27,778 nucleotides of DNA from Candidatus [Bacteroides] periocalifornicus (GCA_001421095.1 LIIK01000037.1:1-27778), one strand, 5' to 3'; shown: positions 1 to 8,228, numbered from the stretch's first letter. Made by a program: numbers and translations. Notes: generated from the sequence alone by a model not told the origin.

Positions 1-490
1 ATACGGCGGTTTAAAACCGATTCTCCCGTTTCTCGAAGGACGTAGCGACGCGGTGTGCCGCGTCGTTTATGCGTAATGCGGCGCAACCCCCTAATCACGA
101 CGCGGCGCGCCGCGTCGCTACCGTCTTCGAGAAATGGAATTGCTTGATTGAAACCTGCTTACCCGCGAGAAGGGAAAATCCCCCATAAAGATTGAACCCA
201 TACGGGACTTTGCAGTGGCCTCCCTTTTGGAATACGGCGGTTTAAACCCTATTCTCCCGTTTCTCGAAGGACGTAGCGACGCGGCGTGCCGCGTCGTTTA
301 TGCGTAATGGGGCGCAACCCCCTAATCACGACGCGGCGCGCCACGCCGTAATCCAAATGCCGCCCGCATCCTGAAATGAGTCCCTGCGAAACCCGCGCAA
401 ACGCCGCGGCACCATCAATCGCGCGGCGGCCACCATCAATCGCGATACGCAGCCCTTAATCGCGATGCGGCACGCCACGCCGCTACAAGC
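1..490. repeat. Left palindromic repeat array (non-coding)
   Basis: No convincing gene lies in 1-756. Two direct copies of a unit about 231 bp apart are visible: 1-120 matches 232-350 with few differences. Each copy carries an ATACGGCGGTTTAAA start, a TTCTCCCGTTTCTCGAAGGA segment and two GC-rich palindromes, each with arm GTAGCGACGCGGC or a close variant followed by its inverse. Palindrome cores lie near 42-67, 96-121, 273-297, 327-350 and 461-486. Between the copies sit ATAAAGATTGAACCCATA (about 185-202) and a segment near 108-145. Both reappear in inverse orientation in the array at the other end of the window. Short ORFs here follow the repeat and are not credible proteins. No transposase is present, so the elements would need an outside mobilising factor, if they are mobile. 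Confidence 0.85.
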
Positions 491-550
491 GTCGATCTGC
501 ATCGTTTGCGTGGGCTTTGCAGAGGTCTTATTTCTACTCGCTTCCACCGC

Positions 551-676
551 ACCTTCGCCGTACCATCGTCGTACCAACTTAACACCTCCTCTAGTGCATG
601 TTCGGATTTCGTAGCGAAATCCGAACATGAAGCGGCGCAGGTACGGCGAAGGTACGGCGCAGGTACAGAGGAGGTG
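551..676. repeat. Compound inverted repeat with 15-bp perfect hairpin
   Basis: The centre is a perfect 15-bp inverted repeat, CATGTTCGGATTTCG at 597-611 and its complement at 615-629, separated by three bases. Outside it, CACCTCCTCT (583-592) pairs with AGAGGAGGTG (667-676), and ACCTTCGCCGTACC (551-564) pairs with GGTACGGCGAAGGT (640-653). The outer arms are not strictly nested, so alternative folds are possible. GGTACGGCG/GGTAC motifs also recur on the right side. It lies 80-200 bases downstream of prs on the prs transcript strand. No T-run follows it, so a simple intrinsic terminator is not supported. Its role is unknown. Confidence 0.75.
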
Positions 677-715
677 CAGCGGTGGTGCGCTAATTACAGA
701 GAAAAGGCGCACCCA

Positions 716-733
716 CCCCGCCTATCCGCGGGG
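716..733 (-). terminator. Possible weak terminator hairpin after prs
   Basis: A six-base-pair perfect GC stem, CCCCGC (716-721) and GCGGGG (728-733), has a six-base loop. It sits 24-41 bases beyond the prs stop codon. On the minus strand the nearest T-rich stretch (CCTTTTCTCT) starts only about ten bases after the stem, so this is at best a weak intrinsic terminator. Confidence 0.35.
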
Positions 734-756
734 AGGTACGCCCTTGTGCTGCATGC

Positions 757-1698
757 CTAGAATACGAAATTCTGGCTAATAGATTCATTCATAGACACCT
801 TCCGTATCACCTCGGCAAAGAGTTTATCTACCGAGAGCACGGTGAACTTATGGGTGTCTGCCTTGGGGTTGAGCGGTATAGTATCGGTAACCACCACCTC
901 GCTCAGGGCCGATTCGTTGATCCTATCGTAGGCCGGGCCACTGAGCACCGCGTGGGCCGCTAGCGCCTTCACGCTCCGGGCCCCCATGCTGGCCATCAGG
1001 TTGGCGGCTTTGGTTATGGTGCCCGCGGTGTCTATCATATCGTCGAAAAGCAGCACATCCTTCCCCTCCACCTCGCCGATGGCGGTCATAGAATCGACCT
1101 CGTTGGCCTTCTCGCGCACCTTATGGCACATGATGAGGGGCTTGCTGAAGTGCTTCGCGAAGCTGTTGGCCCGCTTGGCCCCCCCGATGTCTGGCGTGGC
1201 AAAGGCCGCATTGGTAAGATCGAGGCCCTGTATGTAGGGTTCGAAGAGCCAGGAGGAGTAGAGATGATCGACCGGGATATCGAAGAAACCCTGGATCTGG
1301 TCTGCGTGGAGGTCCATAGTCATCACCCTATCCACGTAGGCCGCGCGCAGGAGGTTGGCCACCAGCTTAGCCCCTATTGGCACGCGGGGTTTATCCTTGC
1401 GATCTTGCCGGGCCCAGCCGAAGTAGGGCATTACCGCAACCACCTTGTAGGCAGAAGCCCGGTGGGCTGCATCGGCCAGCAGCAGCAGCTCAAAGAGATT
1501 CTCTACCGGCGGGAAGGTGCTCTGGATGATGAAAACGGTGGAGCCCCGCACCGATTCGTCAAACGAGGGCTCAAACTCCCCGTCGCTAAACTCCAGCACT
1601 GAGGTCTTACCCAGCGGTTTCCCGTAGCAACGGGCTATACGCTCTGCGAGTACCCGCGAGCCTCGCCCTGCGAAGATCTTCACCTCGCTGTTTACCAT
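757..1698 (-). CDS. prs: Ribose-phosphate pyrophosphokinase
   Basis: This cytosolic enzyme makes 5-phosphoribosyl-1-pyrophosphate (PRPP) from ribose 5-phosphate and ATP, feeding nucleotide, histidine and tryptophan synthesis. At 313 residues it has the usual length of class I PRPP synthetases. Visible signatures are SDGE (about 38-41), the ATP-site segment RQDRKDKPRVPI (97-108), the metal-site segment DLHADQIQGFF (129-139) and the PRPP-binding loop DDMIDTAGT (about 218-226). The ATG at 1696-1698 gives the expected N-terminus (VKIFAGRGS). It stands alone, with repeats on both sides, and the next minus-strand gene upstream, engB, is 451 bases away. No clear promoter was recognised. The family assignment is firm. 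Confidence 0.97.
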   Translation of the reverse strand: MVNSEVKIFAGRGSRVLAERIARCYGKPLGKTSVLEFSDGEFEPSFDESVRGSTVFIIQSTFPPVENLFELLLLADAAHRASAYKVVAVMPYFGWARQDRKDKPRVPIGAKLVANLLRAAYVDRVMTMDLHADQIQGFFDIPVDHLYSSWLFEPYIQGLDLTNAAFATPDIGGAKRANSFAKHFSKPLIMCHKVREKANEVDSMTAIGEVEGKDVLLFDDMIDTAGTITKAANLMASMGARSVKALAAHAVLSGPAYDRINESALSEVVVTDTIPLNPKADTHKFTVLSVDKLFAEVIRKVSMNESISQNFVF

Positions 1699-2149
1699 AC
1701 GCTTTATGCAATTAGAGAATGCTGAAAATCAAGAAAGAATCGTAGTAGAATGGCGGTAATAGGAAAGGTAGAATCGCATGGGACGAACGCAGCATGCGAC
1801 CTCTGCAAAAGAGGCGCATGGGTTCAATTTTTTATAGGGGTCTTTCCATCTCCTACGGGCAAATCGGTTTTATCGGTTTTAATCGGGTGATTCAATTTAC
1901 CGAAGCGCGTAGCACCGCAGCATTTCGCATCGTACATGCCGGTTTTACAGCAGAGTATCACATTTCAATCAATTGTCGGGGTTTGCTATTGCGTTCTTGG
2001 TAGGGGCGGGCCGAGAGTTGCCCGCCCACCCTCGAGCGCTCGCCCTAACCACCGCAGCACACGAGACAGAAAATGTAGCGACGTGGCGTGCCGCGTCGCG
2101 CTTAAAAAACGCACCGCGTCGCGATAAAAGAAGTGCCGCATTCGTTCAA
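1699..2149. repeat. Intergenic repeat region between prs and engB
   Basis: No gene is supported in these 451 bases. The stretch holds degraded parts of the repeat family seen at the window ends: a GGGTTCAAT..TTTATAGGG segment near 1819-1844, a TTTGCTATTGCGTTCTTGGTA segment near 1982-2002, a perfect 8-bp stem-loop at 2004-2027, and a GTAGCGACGTGGC palindrome from 2075 to about 2100. A half-palindrome follows near 2111-2126. Segment order matches the right-hand array (26997-27617), so this copy has that orientation. Short ORFs overlapping it have no protein features. Confidence 0.7.
2004..2027. repeat. Short stem-loop repeat, copy 1
   Basis: GGGCGGGC (2004-2011) and GCCCGCCC (2020-2027) form a perfect eight-base-pair stem around the loop CGAGAGTT. 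Related stem-loops with almost the same loop lie at 3039-3062 (inverse orientation) and 27683-27706. Relative to the latter, one stem pair is changed on both sides (G-C here, A-T there), so pairing is kept. Confidence 0.7.
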
Positions 2150-2770
2150 TCATAGGGGTGCGCTATCATCGGCTCCGTTCGCCCCGCAAATGCTCTCCAT
2201 GTAGGCCGCCAGCTCTTCTACTCCCGTTCCCTTTTCGGCTGAGGTGGCGAAGGTGGGGGGCAGCTCCTCCCAGTCATCTAGTAGCTTTGCCTTATACTTA
2301 TCTAGCTGCTTACCGAGCGCCTCACGGCTCAGCTTGTCAGCCTTGGTGAAAACGATGGCCAGCGGCACGCCGTTCTCCCCCAGCCAGCGGAGGAAATCGA
2401 GGTCGTTCGGGAGGGGGTCATGCCGGCAGTCTACCAGTAGGAATACGCTGTAGAGCTGCTGACGGTGCGCTATGTAGCTGCGTATCATGTAGTCTAGCGT
2501 TTTCCGCTCATCCTTGGAAGTCCTGGCAAAACCGTAGCCGGGTAGATCGACAAGATACCAACGGTCGTCTACCGAAAAGTGGTTGATAAGGCGTGTTTTA
2601 CCCGGGGTGCCGCTCACCTTGGCCAGCCCGGCAATCCCGGTGAGCGCATTGAGCAATGACGACTTCCCGACATTCGACCGGCCAATCAGCGCCAGCTCGG
2701 GCTTCCCATCCGTTGGGCATAGCCGCCACTCCGGGCTGCTGCACTTGAATACTGTTCGCGCTAGTGGCAT
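2150..2770 (-). CDS. engB: Ribosome-biogenesis GTPase EngB/YihA/YsxC
   Basis: This small cytosolic GTPase is needed for late assembly of the large ribosomal subunit. At 206 residues it fits the family. All G motifs are visible: the P-loop GRSNVGKSS (30-38), the G2 Thr in TPGKTR (about 55-60), G3 in DLPGYGFA (about 75-82), G4 TKAD (about 142-145) and G5-like SAEKGTG near 176. The ATG at 2768-2770 is preceded on the minus strand by GAAGGAGAG, an unusually good Shine-Dalgarno-like sequence for this window, which supports the start. It ends with TGA at a normal family length, showing that TGA is a stop in this genome. A Bacteroidota-type promoter lies just upstream. Confidence 0.97.
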   Translation of the reverse strand: MPLARTVFKCSSPEWRLCPTDGKPELALIGRSNVGKSSLLNALTGIAGLAKVSGTPGKTRLINHFSVDDRWYLVDLPGYGFARTSKDERKTLDYMIRSYIAHRQQLYSVFLLVDCRHDPLPNDLDFLRWLGENGVPLAIVFTKADKLSREALGKQLDKYKAKLLDDWEELPPTFATSAEKGTGVEELAAYMESICGANGADDSAPL

Positions 2771-2803
2771 CTCTCCTTCTCAAAATATTGACAAAACCCG
2801 ACG

Positions 2804-2830
2804 CAAAGTTACGAAAAAAAAGAGGCCAAA
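2804..2830 (-). promoter_or_regulatory. Bacteroidota-type promoter for engB
   Basis: On the minus strand TAACTTTG (2811-2804) exactly fits the Bacteroidota -7 consensus TAnnTTTG and lies about 33 bases upstream of the engB ATG. A TTTG at 2830-2827 could be the -33 element, but its 15-base spacing is shorter than the usual 19-21. The -7 box is convincing; the -33 assignment is tentative. Confidence 0.55.
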
Positions 2831-3038
2831 ACTCCCCTTCCCCCGTTTTATCCCCTGTTTCGTCAAATCTTTTTGGTCGGGTTCTTGCAAGAATCTACCT
2901 TTGTTACACCTCGCTCCCCCCCACGGTAGCCTAGGTTCGGACCGATGGTTGCAGAATGGGGCGGACGAGGAAGGAAAGGTGCGGGATGGGGAAGGGATAA
3001 CATGGGGAGAATGAATGGGCCAGCAAGGGAGGATGAGT

Positions 3039-3062
3039 GGGCAGGCAACTTTCGGTCTGCCC
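3039..3062. repeat. Short stem-loop repeat, copy 2
   Basis: GGGCAGGC (3039-3046) and GTCTGCCC (3055-3062) enclose the loop AACTTTCG. Pairing is complete if one G-T wobble is allowed. The loop is the inverse of the loop at 27691-27698, so this copy is inverted. The flanking GCCCCTACG is also shared with that copy. Confidence 0.65.
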
Positions 3063-3213
3063 CTACGCGGAGGGCGGACAATCTCGACGCTTGGTATCGC
3101 GCCCCTATTAAGAACACAAGGTAAAATATCATCGATTGATGGAAATATAATTCTCTTTCAGATCTTAAGACCTATTGATTGATAATCTACGAATAATACA
3201 ACACACACTCTCT

Positions 3214-5004
3214 ATGAATCGCTTCCAAGTAGCTACCATTACGCTACTCTGCCTTCCTCTACTCGCTGGCGCCCAGAGTGCCCGCACTGATTTCATCACC
3301 CTATGGGATACCCACAATCCGCAGAGCTCCGTGGTGGTGAATGCTGCGCCTGCGCCTGGCCGAGATGCGAATACGATCTACTTCCCGGGTATTGGCTCAA
3401 GCTACACTATACGCTACCGCGCTGTGAACGAGGCGGTGTGGCACGCCTTGAATGGCGTAAGCTCCACCCCTGAGAGCCCCCTACGCATAGAGCTACCCGC
3501 TGCAGGCAAATACTACATAGCAGTAGCCCCTACGGGCTTCCATGGATTCTGCATGGGCGCATGGGATGAGGGGCTGAATCAGTTCTGCTACCACGGCGAT
3601 GCTGAGCGGCTCATCGGGGTGGTATCCTGGGGCGCGGTGCAATGGGTGGATCTCGACTTCGCGTTTGCCAACTGCACGCACCTTGCCCAGCTACCGCTAA
3701 AGCACGATGCAGAATTCCCCGATGCAATAAAAGCCCCCAGGCTAGCCACCACCTCGCTTGGATGGATGTTCTACGGCTGCGCCGCCCTTGCCGAGATGGG
3801 CGAGGAGGGTAAGCGCTGGGACCTGGAGGGCTGGGATGTGGCACGGGTTACCTCCCTGGCTGGGGCATTCAAGGGGTGCGAGCGGCTTGTTGGCCACGGC
3901 CTACGGGGCTGGGATGTGCACTCTGTACAGAACTTCTGGAGCACCTTTGAGGGGTGTACCGACTTCCAGCAAGACCTAACCGCTGCTGAGGATATCTCCT
4001 GCTGGAAAACGCCCAGCGCCACGAATATGGCGAGCATGTTCATGGGCTGCACCCACCTCAAGGCCGACCTCTCGGGCTGGGATGTGGCCAAAGTAACCGA
4101 CTTCACGCTTGCCTTTTCGGGCTGCGGAGAATTCAATGCTGACCTCTCCCGATGGAATGTGGGAAGGGTAACGAGCTTCGCGGGGACCTTCGCCCGCTGC
4201 CATGAATTCCGCGCCGACCTCTCAGGATGGGACGTTTCCAGCGCGGTAGACTTGGCGGGCATGTTCCTTGGCTGCGAAAAGTTCAACAGCAACCTCGCGC
4301 TGTGGAATGTGGAGAAGGTAAAACGGATGGACCGTCTATTCTACGGCTGCAAGGCGTTCAACTACCCTCTGGGGAGCTGGAATCCCAAAAGCCTGCTGAA
4401 CGCGGAGGGGATGCTGGATGGCTGCACCTTCGAAGGGTGGTACAGGGATGGCGCACGATACGATTTCTCCACCCCTGTAACGGGCAGCTTCACCCTGAAG
4501 GCCAAGTGGCGGAAGAATGGGCAGCCCGTCCCGGCAACGTTCACCGTAACCTTTGACCCGGCAAATGGCCGTGCGGCATTCACCCAAGAAGTGGAGAAGA
4601 ACGGGAAGGTGGCGAGGGTAGCAGCCCCCACCAAGGCAGACCACACCTTCATCGGGTGGTATAGGGATGGGGCCACAGAACCCTACAATTTCGATAGCCC
4701 TGTTACCGAATCATTCACCCTAACGGCTCGCTATAGGGATGAGCGGATTGCGGCACTGAATAGCTGCCTGCTCCAAGGAGTAGAGGTGATGCCTAATCCT
4801 GTAAATGCTGAATTGCACATCCTCCATGCGCAAAGCCTAAGGCGCTACACCCTCTTCAATGCGCTAGGGCTGCCAGTGCTAAAGGGCGAACACGATGGGG
4901 GTGAAACGATCTCGCTACAGGTTTCGGCTCTACCGGCTGGTATATACTTCATTCGTCTAGAGGCTGCTGACGGACACCGCACCCTCAGGGTAGTGAAGCA
5001 GTAG
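3214..5004 (+). CDS. BspA-like (DUF285) surface protein with InlB-type repeats and T9SS tail
   Basis: This is a predicted secreted or surface-attached adhesin of 596 residues. The ATG at 3214 is preferred over an in-frame TTG at 3175 because it begins a clean signal peptide (MNRFQVATITLLCLPLLAGA). Residues about 165-410 hold DUF285-type repeats, seen as recurring GWDV/WNV..VT...MF.GC units such as LSGWDVAKVTDF and LALWNVEKVKRM. Next come two Listeria-Bacteroides (Flg_new/InlB B) repeats. The first (about 405-433) lacks its N-terminal half and starts at TFEGWYRDG; the second (about 441-508) is complete, with FTVTFDPANG. The C-terminus (about 523-596) is a type A T9SS sorting domain: VMPNPVNAELHI, YTLFNALGLPVLKG, LPAGIYFIRLE and a basic end. 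By family knowledge T9SS cargo crosses the outer membrane and is often anchored to A-LPS. The ligand is unknown. A cysteine-protease-like gene starts 23 bases downstream, probably co-transcribed. Confidence 0.9.
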   Translation: MNRFQVATITLLCLPLLAGAQSARTDFITLWDTHNPQSSVVVNAAPAPGRDANTIYFPGIGSSYTIRYRAVNEAVWHALNGVSSTPESPLRIELPAAGKYYIAVAPTGFHGFCMGAWDEGLNQFCYHGDAERLIGVVSWGAVQWVDLDFAFANCTHLAQLPLKHDAEFPDAIKAPRLATTSLGWMFYGCAALAEMGEEGKRWDLEGWDVARVTSLAGAFKGCERLVGHGLRGWDVHSVQNFWSTFEGCTDFQQDLTAAEDISCWKTPSATNMASMFMGCTHLKADLSGWDVAKVTDFTLAFSGCGEFNADLSRWNVGRVTSFAGTFARCHEFRADLSGWDVSSAVDLAGMFLGCEKFNSNLALWNVEKVKRMDRLFYGCKAFNYPLGSWNPKSLLNAEGMLDGCTFEGWYRDGARYDFSTPVTGSFTLKAKWRKNGQPVPATFTVTFDPANGRAAFTQEVEKNGKVARVAAPTKADHTFIGWYRDGATEPYNFDSPVTESFTLTARYRDERIAALNSCLLQGVEVMPNPVNAELHILHAQSLRRYTLFNALGLPVLKGEHDGGETISLQVSALPAGIYFIRLEAADGHRTLRVVKQ

Positions 5005-5027
5005 GGCTATAGTGATTGGCTAGGGTA

Positions 5028-6368
5028 ATGGAACGGATTCTCATCTCGTTTCTGCTGGTGCTACTATCCAGTGCACTCTACGGGCAGGGGGCTCTCCCCA
5101 CGCCCGCAGAGGTGTACGCCGCCTACCCATCGGCAGACTGGAAGGTACTCGCGCCCCATGGCCTTACCAATATCCCCAGCAGCCACATCCTACCGCATCC
5201 CCCCGTGGGCGACCAGGGGGTGCAGAGTAGCAGCACTGCCTGGGCCATAGCCTACGCGGGGTTGGGCGCGCTGGGCTACCAACGCTATAGCCACAATTGG
5301 GATGCACTCCGCCGCAGCCCTTCGTTCGTCTACAATAGCAACAAGATCAACGATGGTTCGGGCTGTGGTGGGGGGGCATTCATGAGCGCTGTGGCTATCT
5401 ACATGTCCACGGCTGGCGCATGCTCGTGGGAGCTTATGCCCTACGATGGTAAGCAGGCCAATAGCTGCGGTATCCTCTCGTCTACAGAGGCTAGGGCCGA
5501 TGCCTACCGTAATCGCTGCGATTCGCGCAAGCTGGAAACGCCCGACCTCATGAATCCAGATTCCTACCGAATGGCCATTGCGAATGGAAAGCCCGTGGCC
5601 GTGGCAATCAATATCTCTGAGACCCTCCAGAGGGTTTGGTATAGCGGGCAAGATTACGCTGTAGATAGCAATCCCCGCGGCCGTGGGCATGCTGTGTGCG
5701 TAATCGGCTACGATGATAACGACGGCACTCCTAATGCTCCTGGAGGGCGAGGCCGGCTCATAGCGCAAAACTCTTGGGGCGAATCGGGCGGGCGTAATCA
5801 CCAAGGGCTGCTCTACATATCATACGACCTGGTACGAAAGGGAATATTCAAAGAGGGCTACGTCCTATTCGATATCACCCCCGAGAAGCTAGCCCTAAGG
5901 CCAATGCCGACTTTTTTCAGCGGTACCATCACGGTGTCGGCCAACGGTGTATCGCCTACTGCTCCAGTCAACTGGATAGTAGAGGGACCTGCCACCTATG
6001 AACCTGGGCTCAATAGGCTCTCCATAGAGCTAATCCCTACCGGGGCAGGGCCTGTTACCCTTACGGTTAGCATCGATGGGGAAAGGCCGCTGGTCCGCAC
6101 GTTGTGGGCTAAAGATCCCAGAGCTGGAGCATCCCAACCCGACCCCGAGGGTTCGAACTCGCGCCACGTGGCCCTCAAGACCAATGCGAATACCCAAGAG
6201 AGCACCGATCTCCAATGGCGGTTTGAGCCCAAGCCAGATGCCTTCCTGTATGCGCAAGGCGGCAACGTCAATTCTATCCTCTCGCCACCAAATTTCAGAA
6301 TGGCTGGGCTTGTAAAAGCACCTCCTGAGCATGACGACCAACGGGGGATTTTCCCCACTTCGCCGTAA
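5028..6368 (+). CDS. Papain-family (C1A) protein with Cys-to-Ser catalytic replacement
   Basis: A 446-residue exported C1A-fold protein. The ATG at 5028 starts a signal peptide (MERILISFLLVLLSSALYGQ); an in-frame TTG at 5016 is less likely. The papain His (GHAVCVIGYDD, His221) and Asn (QNSWG, Asn248) are present. At the nucleophile position, where the downstream paralogue reads GNQGREGSCTAW, this protein reads GDQGVQSSSTAW: the catalytic Cys is Ser69 (AGC at 5232-5234). It is therefore probably not a cysteine protease but a binding, inhibitory or otherwise altered paralogue; serine activity cannot be excluded. An Ig/PKD-like region follows (about 290-410). The last 30 residues look unlike the paralogue's end, and another frame nearby reads KFQNGWACKSTS, resembling KAKNGCGELS there, so a late frameshift is possible. 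There is no T9SS tail. Confidence 0.85.
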   Translation: MERILISFLLVLLSSALYGQGALPTPAEVYAAYPSADWKVLAPHGLTNIPSSHILPHPPVGDQGVQSSSTAWAIAYAGLGALGYQRYSHNWDALRRSPSFVYNSNKINDGSGCGGGAFMSAVAIYMSTAGACSWELMPYDGKQANSCGILSSTEARADAYRNRCDSRKLETPDLMNPDSYRMAIANGKPVAVAINISETLQRVWYSGQDYAVDSNPRGRGHAVCVIGYDDNDGTPNAPGGRGRLIAQNSWGESGGRNHQGLLYISYDLVRKGIFKEGYVLFDITPEKLALRPMPTFFSGTITVSANGVSPTAPVNWIVEGPATYEPGLNRLSIELIPTGAGPVTLTVSIDGERPLVRTLWAKDPRAGASQPDPEGSNSRHVALKTNANTQESTDLQWRFEPKPDAFLYAQGGNVNSILSPPNFRMAGLVKAPPEHDDQRGIFPTSP

Positions 6369-6462
6369 TGCGCAATCATGCAATCTTTGCCTGTACTCTT
6401 CCCATACGCACGCTTACTCTGCAGCAAACCGGCCTTTTCAGGTATTTAATTCGATTATTCAG

Positions 6463-7869
6463 ATGAAACGTTTCACACTTATCATCCCCTTTTTGCTGAT
6501 ATTGCTTCCCCTCATGGCTCAAGAAAATCCCGTATCTACTGAGGATTCTCAGTATGGGGGCTGCCTACCGACCCCCAAGGCTGAGTACGAGGTCATACCC
6601 AAAGTGGACTGGGCAGCTATAGGCTTAACCCCACGGGCTGCGCACCCCAGCAGGATGATTCTCAACCATCCCCCCATAGGCAACCAGGGGCGCGAGGGGT
6701 CCTGTACCGCATGGGCACTGGGCTACTGCGCAGTGGGCGTATTGGGCTACGAACGGCTCAAAGACGACTGAGAGCGGCAAGGTCGCTCGGCCTCCTTCGT
6801 CTTCAATGCCACCCAGGCAAACGGCGCCTACAGCTCGGCGTGCAGCGAAGGGGCTTACCTAGGGCGTGTGATGGGCTTCGTGCCCGAGAACGGAGTCTGC
6901 TCCCTAGAGCTAATGCCATACAACCAGGGAGATTGCGGTATTCGCCCTACAGACCAGGCCAAAGACGATGCTGCTCACTACCGGGTAAAATACGCAAAGA
7001 TAGATGGTTCAAATCCCGAAGAATTCCGCAACGCCATAGCCTCGGGGCACCCTGTGGTTATCAGCATCCCGATGACACCAGAGTTCCGTAAAACCTGGCG
7101 TTTGGGCAGGGACTGGGTGGAGGATCCCGACAAGACCTCAAACTCTTGGCACGCCGTGTGCGTAATCGGCTACGATGACACTCGGGAATCGTATTCGCCA
7201 GGGGCAGATGATGATAGGTATAAGGGACGGCTGATAGTGCAGAACTCCTGGGGGCATCAAGGAGGATTTCCAGAAGGTGGTAAGCATAGCGGGATGTTCT
7301 ACATGTCTTACCAGCTCCTGCGCGAGGACCTCATAGACGAGGCCTATATAATCTACGACCTTGTCCCTGAACAGGTATCCATAGGGAAAACGCCCCCAGC
7401 AATATGCAGTGCCACACAGGTTGCTGCTACAGGAATCGCGAGCGCTACCCCCGTAGAATGGTCTATAGAAGGCACCACCAGAATAACCGGTGGGCAAAAG
7501 AGCCATACCGTAACCATAGAGCCCACCAGCACAACTCCTGGATTGGCCACTCTTTACGTAACTACCTCAAGCGGGCAGAAGGCAAGCCGTAACATCTGGG
7601 TAGGCTCGCCTGTACTTGACTACACCGTGGAGGCTGTAGATCCCAAGACTCCGAATGTTCGGCACATGCGGCTTAACCAGGATTCTCTAACCCAAGGGCT
7701 GACCGAAATTCAATGGCAGCTCACTGGGCGCAACCCGCATGCACCCCTCAGCGACCTTAGCGATAGGGCGCTCGTCACCATCTCTGGGTCTGACACCCGT
7801 GTTTTCGTGAACATAAAGGCCAAGAACGGGTGCGGCGAACTGAGTAGAGATTTTGATGTGAATCCCTAA
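6463..7869 (+). pseudogene. Second C1A cysteine protease, interrupted by in-frame TGA
   Basis: Tandem paralogue of the preceding gene, about 468 codons if read through. The ATG at 6463 starts a signal peptide (MKRFTLIIPFLLILLPLMAQ). All catalytic residues are encoded: Cys81 in GSCTAWA, His230 in HAVCVIGYDD, and the Asn in VQNSWG. Codon 103 is TGA (6769-6771). After it the same frame stays open for 366 codons to a TAA and aligns with the paralogue throughout (SFVFN, CSLELMPYN, an Ig-like C-terminal region with WSIEG). Aligned with the paralogue, the TGA falls exactly on a Trp (RYSHNWDAL against RLKDD*ERQ), so one TGG-to-TGA change explains it. As written, only a 102-residue fragment is made. 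Sequencing error, recent inactivation or readthrough are the options. There is no T9SS tail, and the gene ends in NGCGELSRDFDVNP. Confidence 0.8.
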
Positions 7870-8164
7870 ATTGCACGGTGGGCGGGTACTCGCTCCGCTC
7901 GGCACAGCCCCTACCAAGATCCAAAGAACAGGGGCAATGCGAGGAAACGATGCTATTCCCCGCCTTGGCCTCTGGTGCGCTAGAATCTGAAAATTTAAAC
8001 CTCTCCAAAGCTCTCATCACTGACACGGCGCGCCGCATCGCTACGGCCTTCGGTAAATGACCTGTGATTGATTAGGCTTCTTTTAGTTACAAGTGAAAAA
8101 GAATCGCTACGATTAGTACGTATGCGAGACCTTTGTAGAAGTTACAGCTCTTTGAAACTTTGGA
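7870..8164. repeat. Intergenic repeats downstream of protease pseudogene
   Basis: No gene is supported here. A GC-rich inverted segment at about 7880-7915, containing ACTCGCT..GCTCGG and ending CCCCTACC, is the inverse of a segment in both right-hand repeat units (27213-27250 in the first). A palindrome copy with core ACACGGCGCGCCGCATCGC lies at 8022-8045. The rest is unremarkable AT-rich sequence leading to the convergent terminator of the M23 gene. Confidence 0.65.
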
Positions 8165-8193
8165 CAAAAAAAACGCAGCCTTTCGGCTGCGTT
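8165..8193 (-). terminator. Rho-independent terminator of the M23 peptidase gene
   Basis: A nine-base-pair perfect stem, AACGCAGCC (8172-8180) and GGCTGCGTT (8185-8193), has a loop that reads GAAA on the minus strand. It is followed on that strand by a run of seven Ts (8171-8165). It lies 36 bases beyond the stop codon at 8229. The absence of a T-run on the plus side shows it serves the minus-strand gene. Confidence 0.9.
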
Positions 8194-8228
8194 GATCCCT
8201 GGCTACAGCAGGGTGAAGAGTCGGCTCT

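Larger units (their letters stand above)
2771..3213. other. Divergent intergenic region, engB / adhesin gene
   Basis: These 443 bases separate engB from the surface-protein gene. They contain the engB promoter and a short stem-loop repeat at 3039-3062. The last 90 bases before the adhesin start are AT-rich and presumably hold its promoter, but no good TAnnTTTG box was found on the plus strand. No coding potential is supported. Confidence 0.6.

Noticed and set aside
1..490. Insertion sequence or transposon end
   Set aside because: No transposase or remnant is encoded in the window and no target duplication could be identified.
326..760. Overlapping ORFs of 128 and 84 residues on opposite strands
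   Set aside because: Both are built from the palindromic repeats and the compound inverted repeat, show no domain or signal features, and repeat motifs such as DVACR/GVACR seen in other repeat-derived frames.
6769..6771. Recoding of TGA as Trp or selenocysteine
   Set aside because: TGA ends engB, wbpD and wzx at family-typical lengths, so general reassignment is not supported. A Trp rather than Cys/Sec is expected at the site, and no selenocysteine-insertion hairpin was evident.
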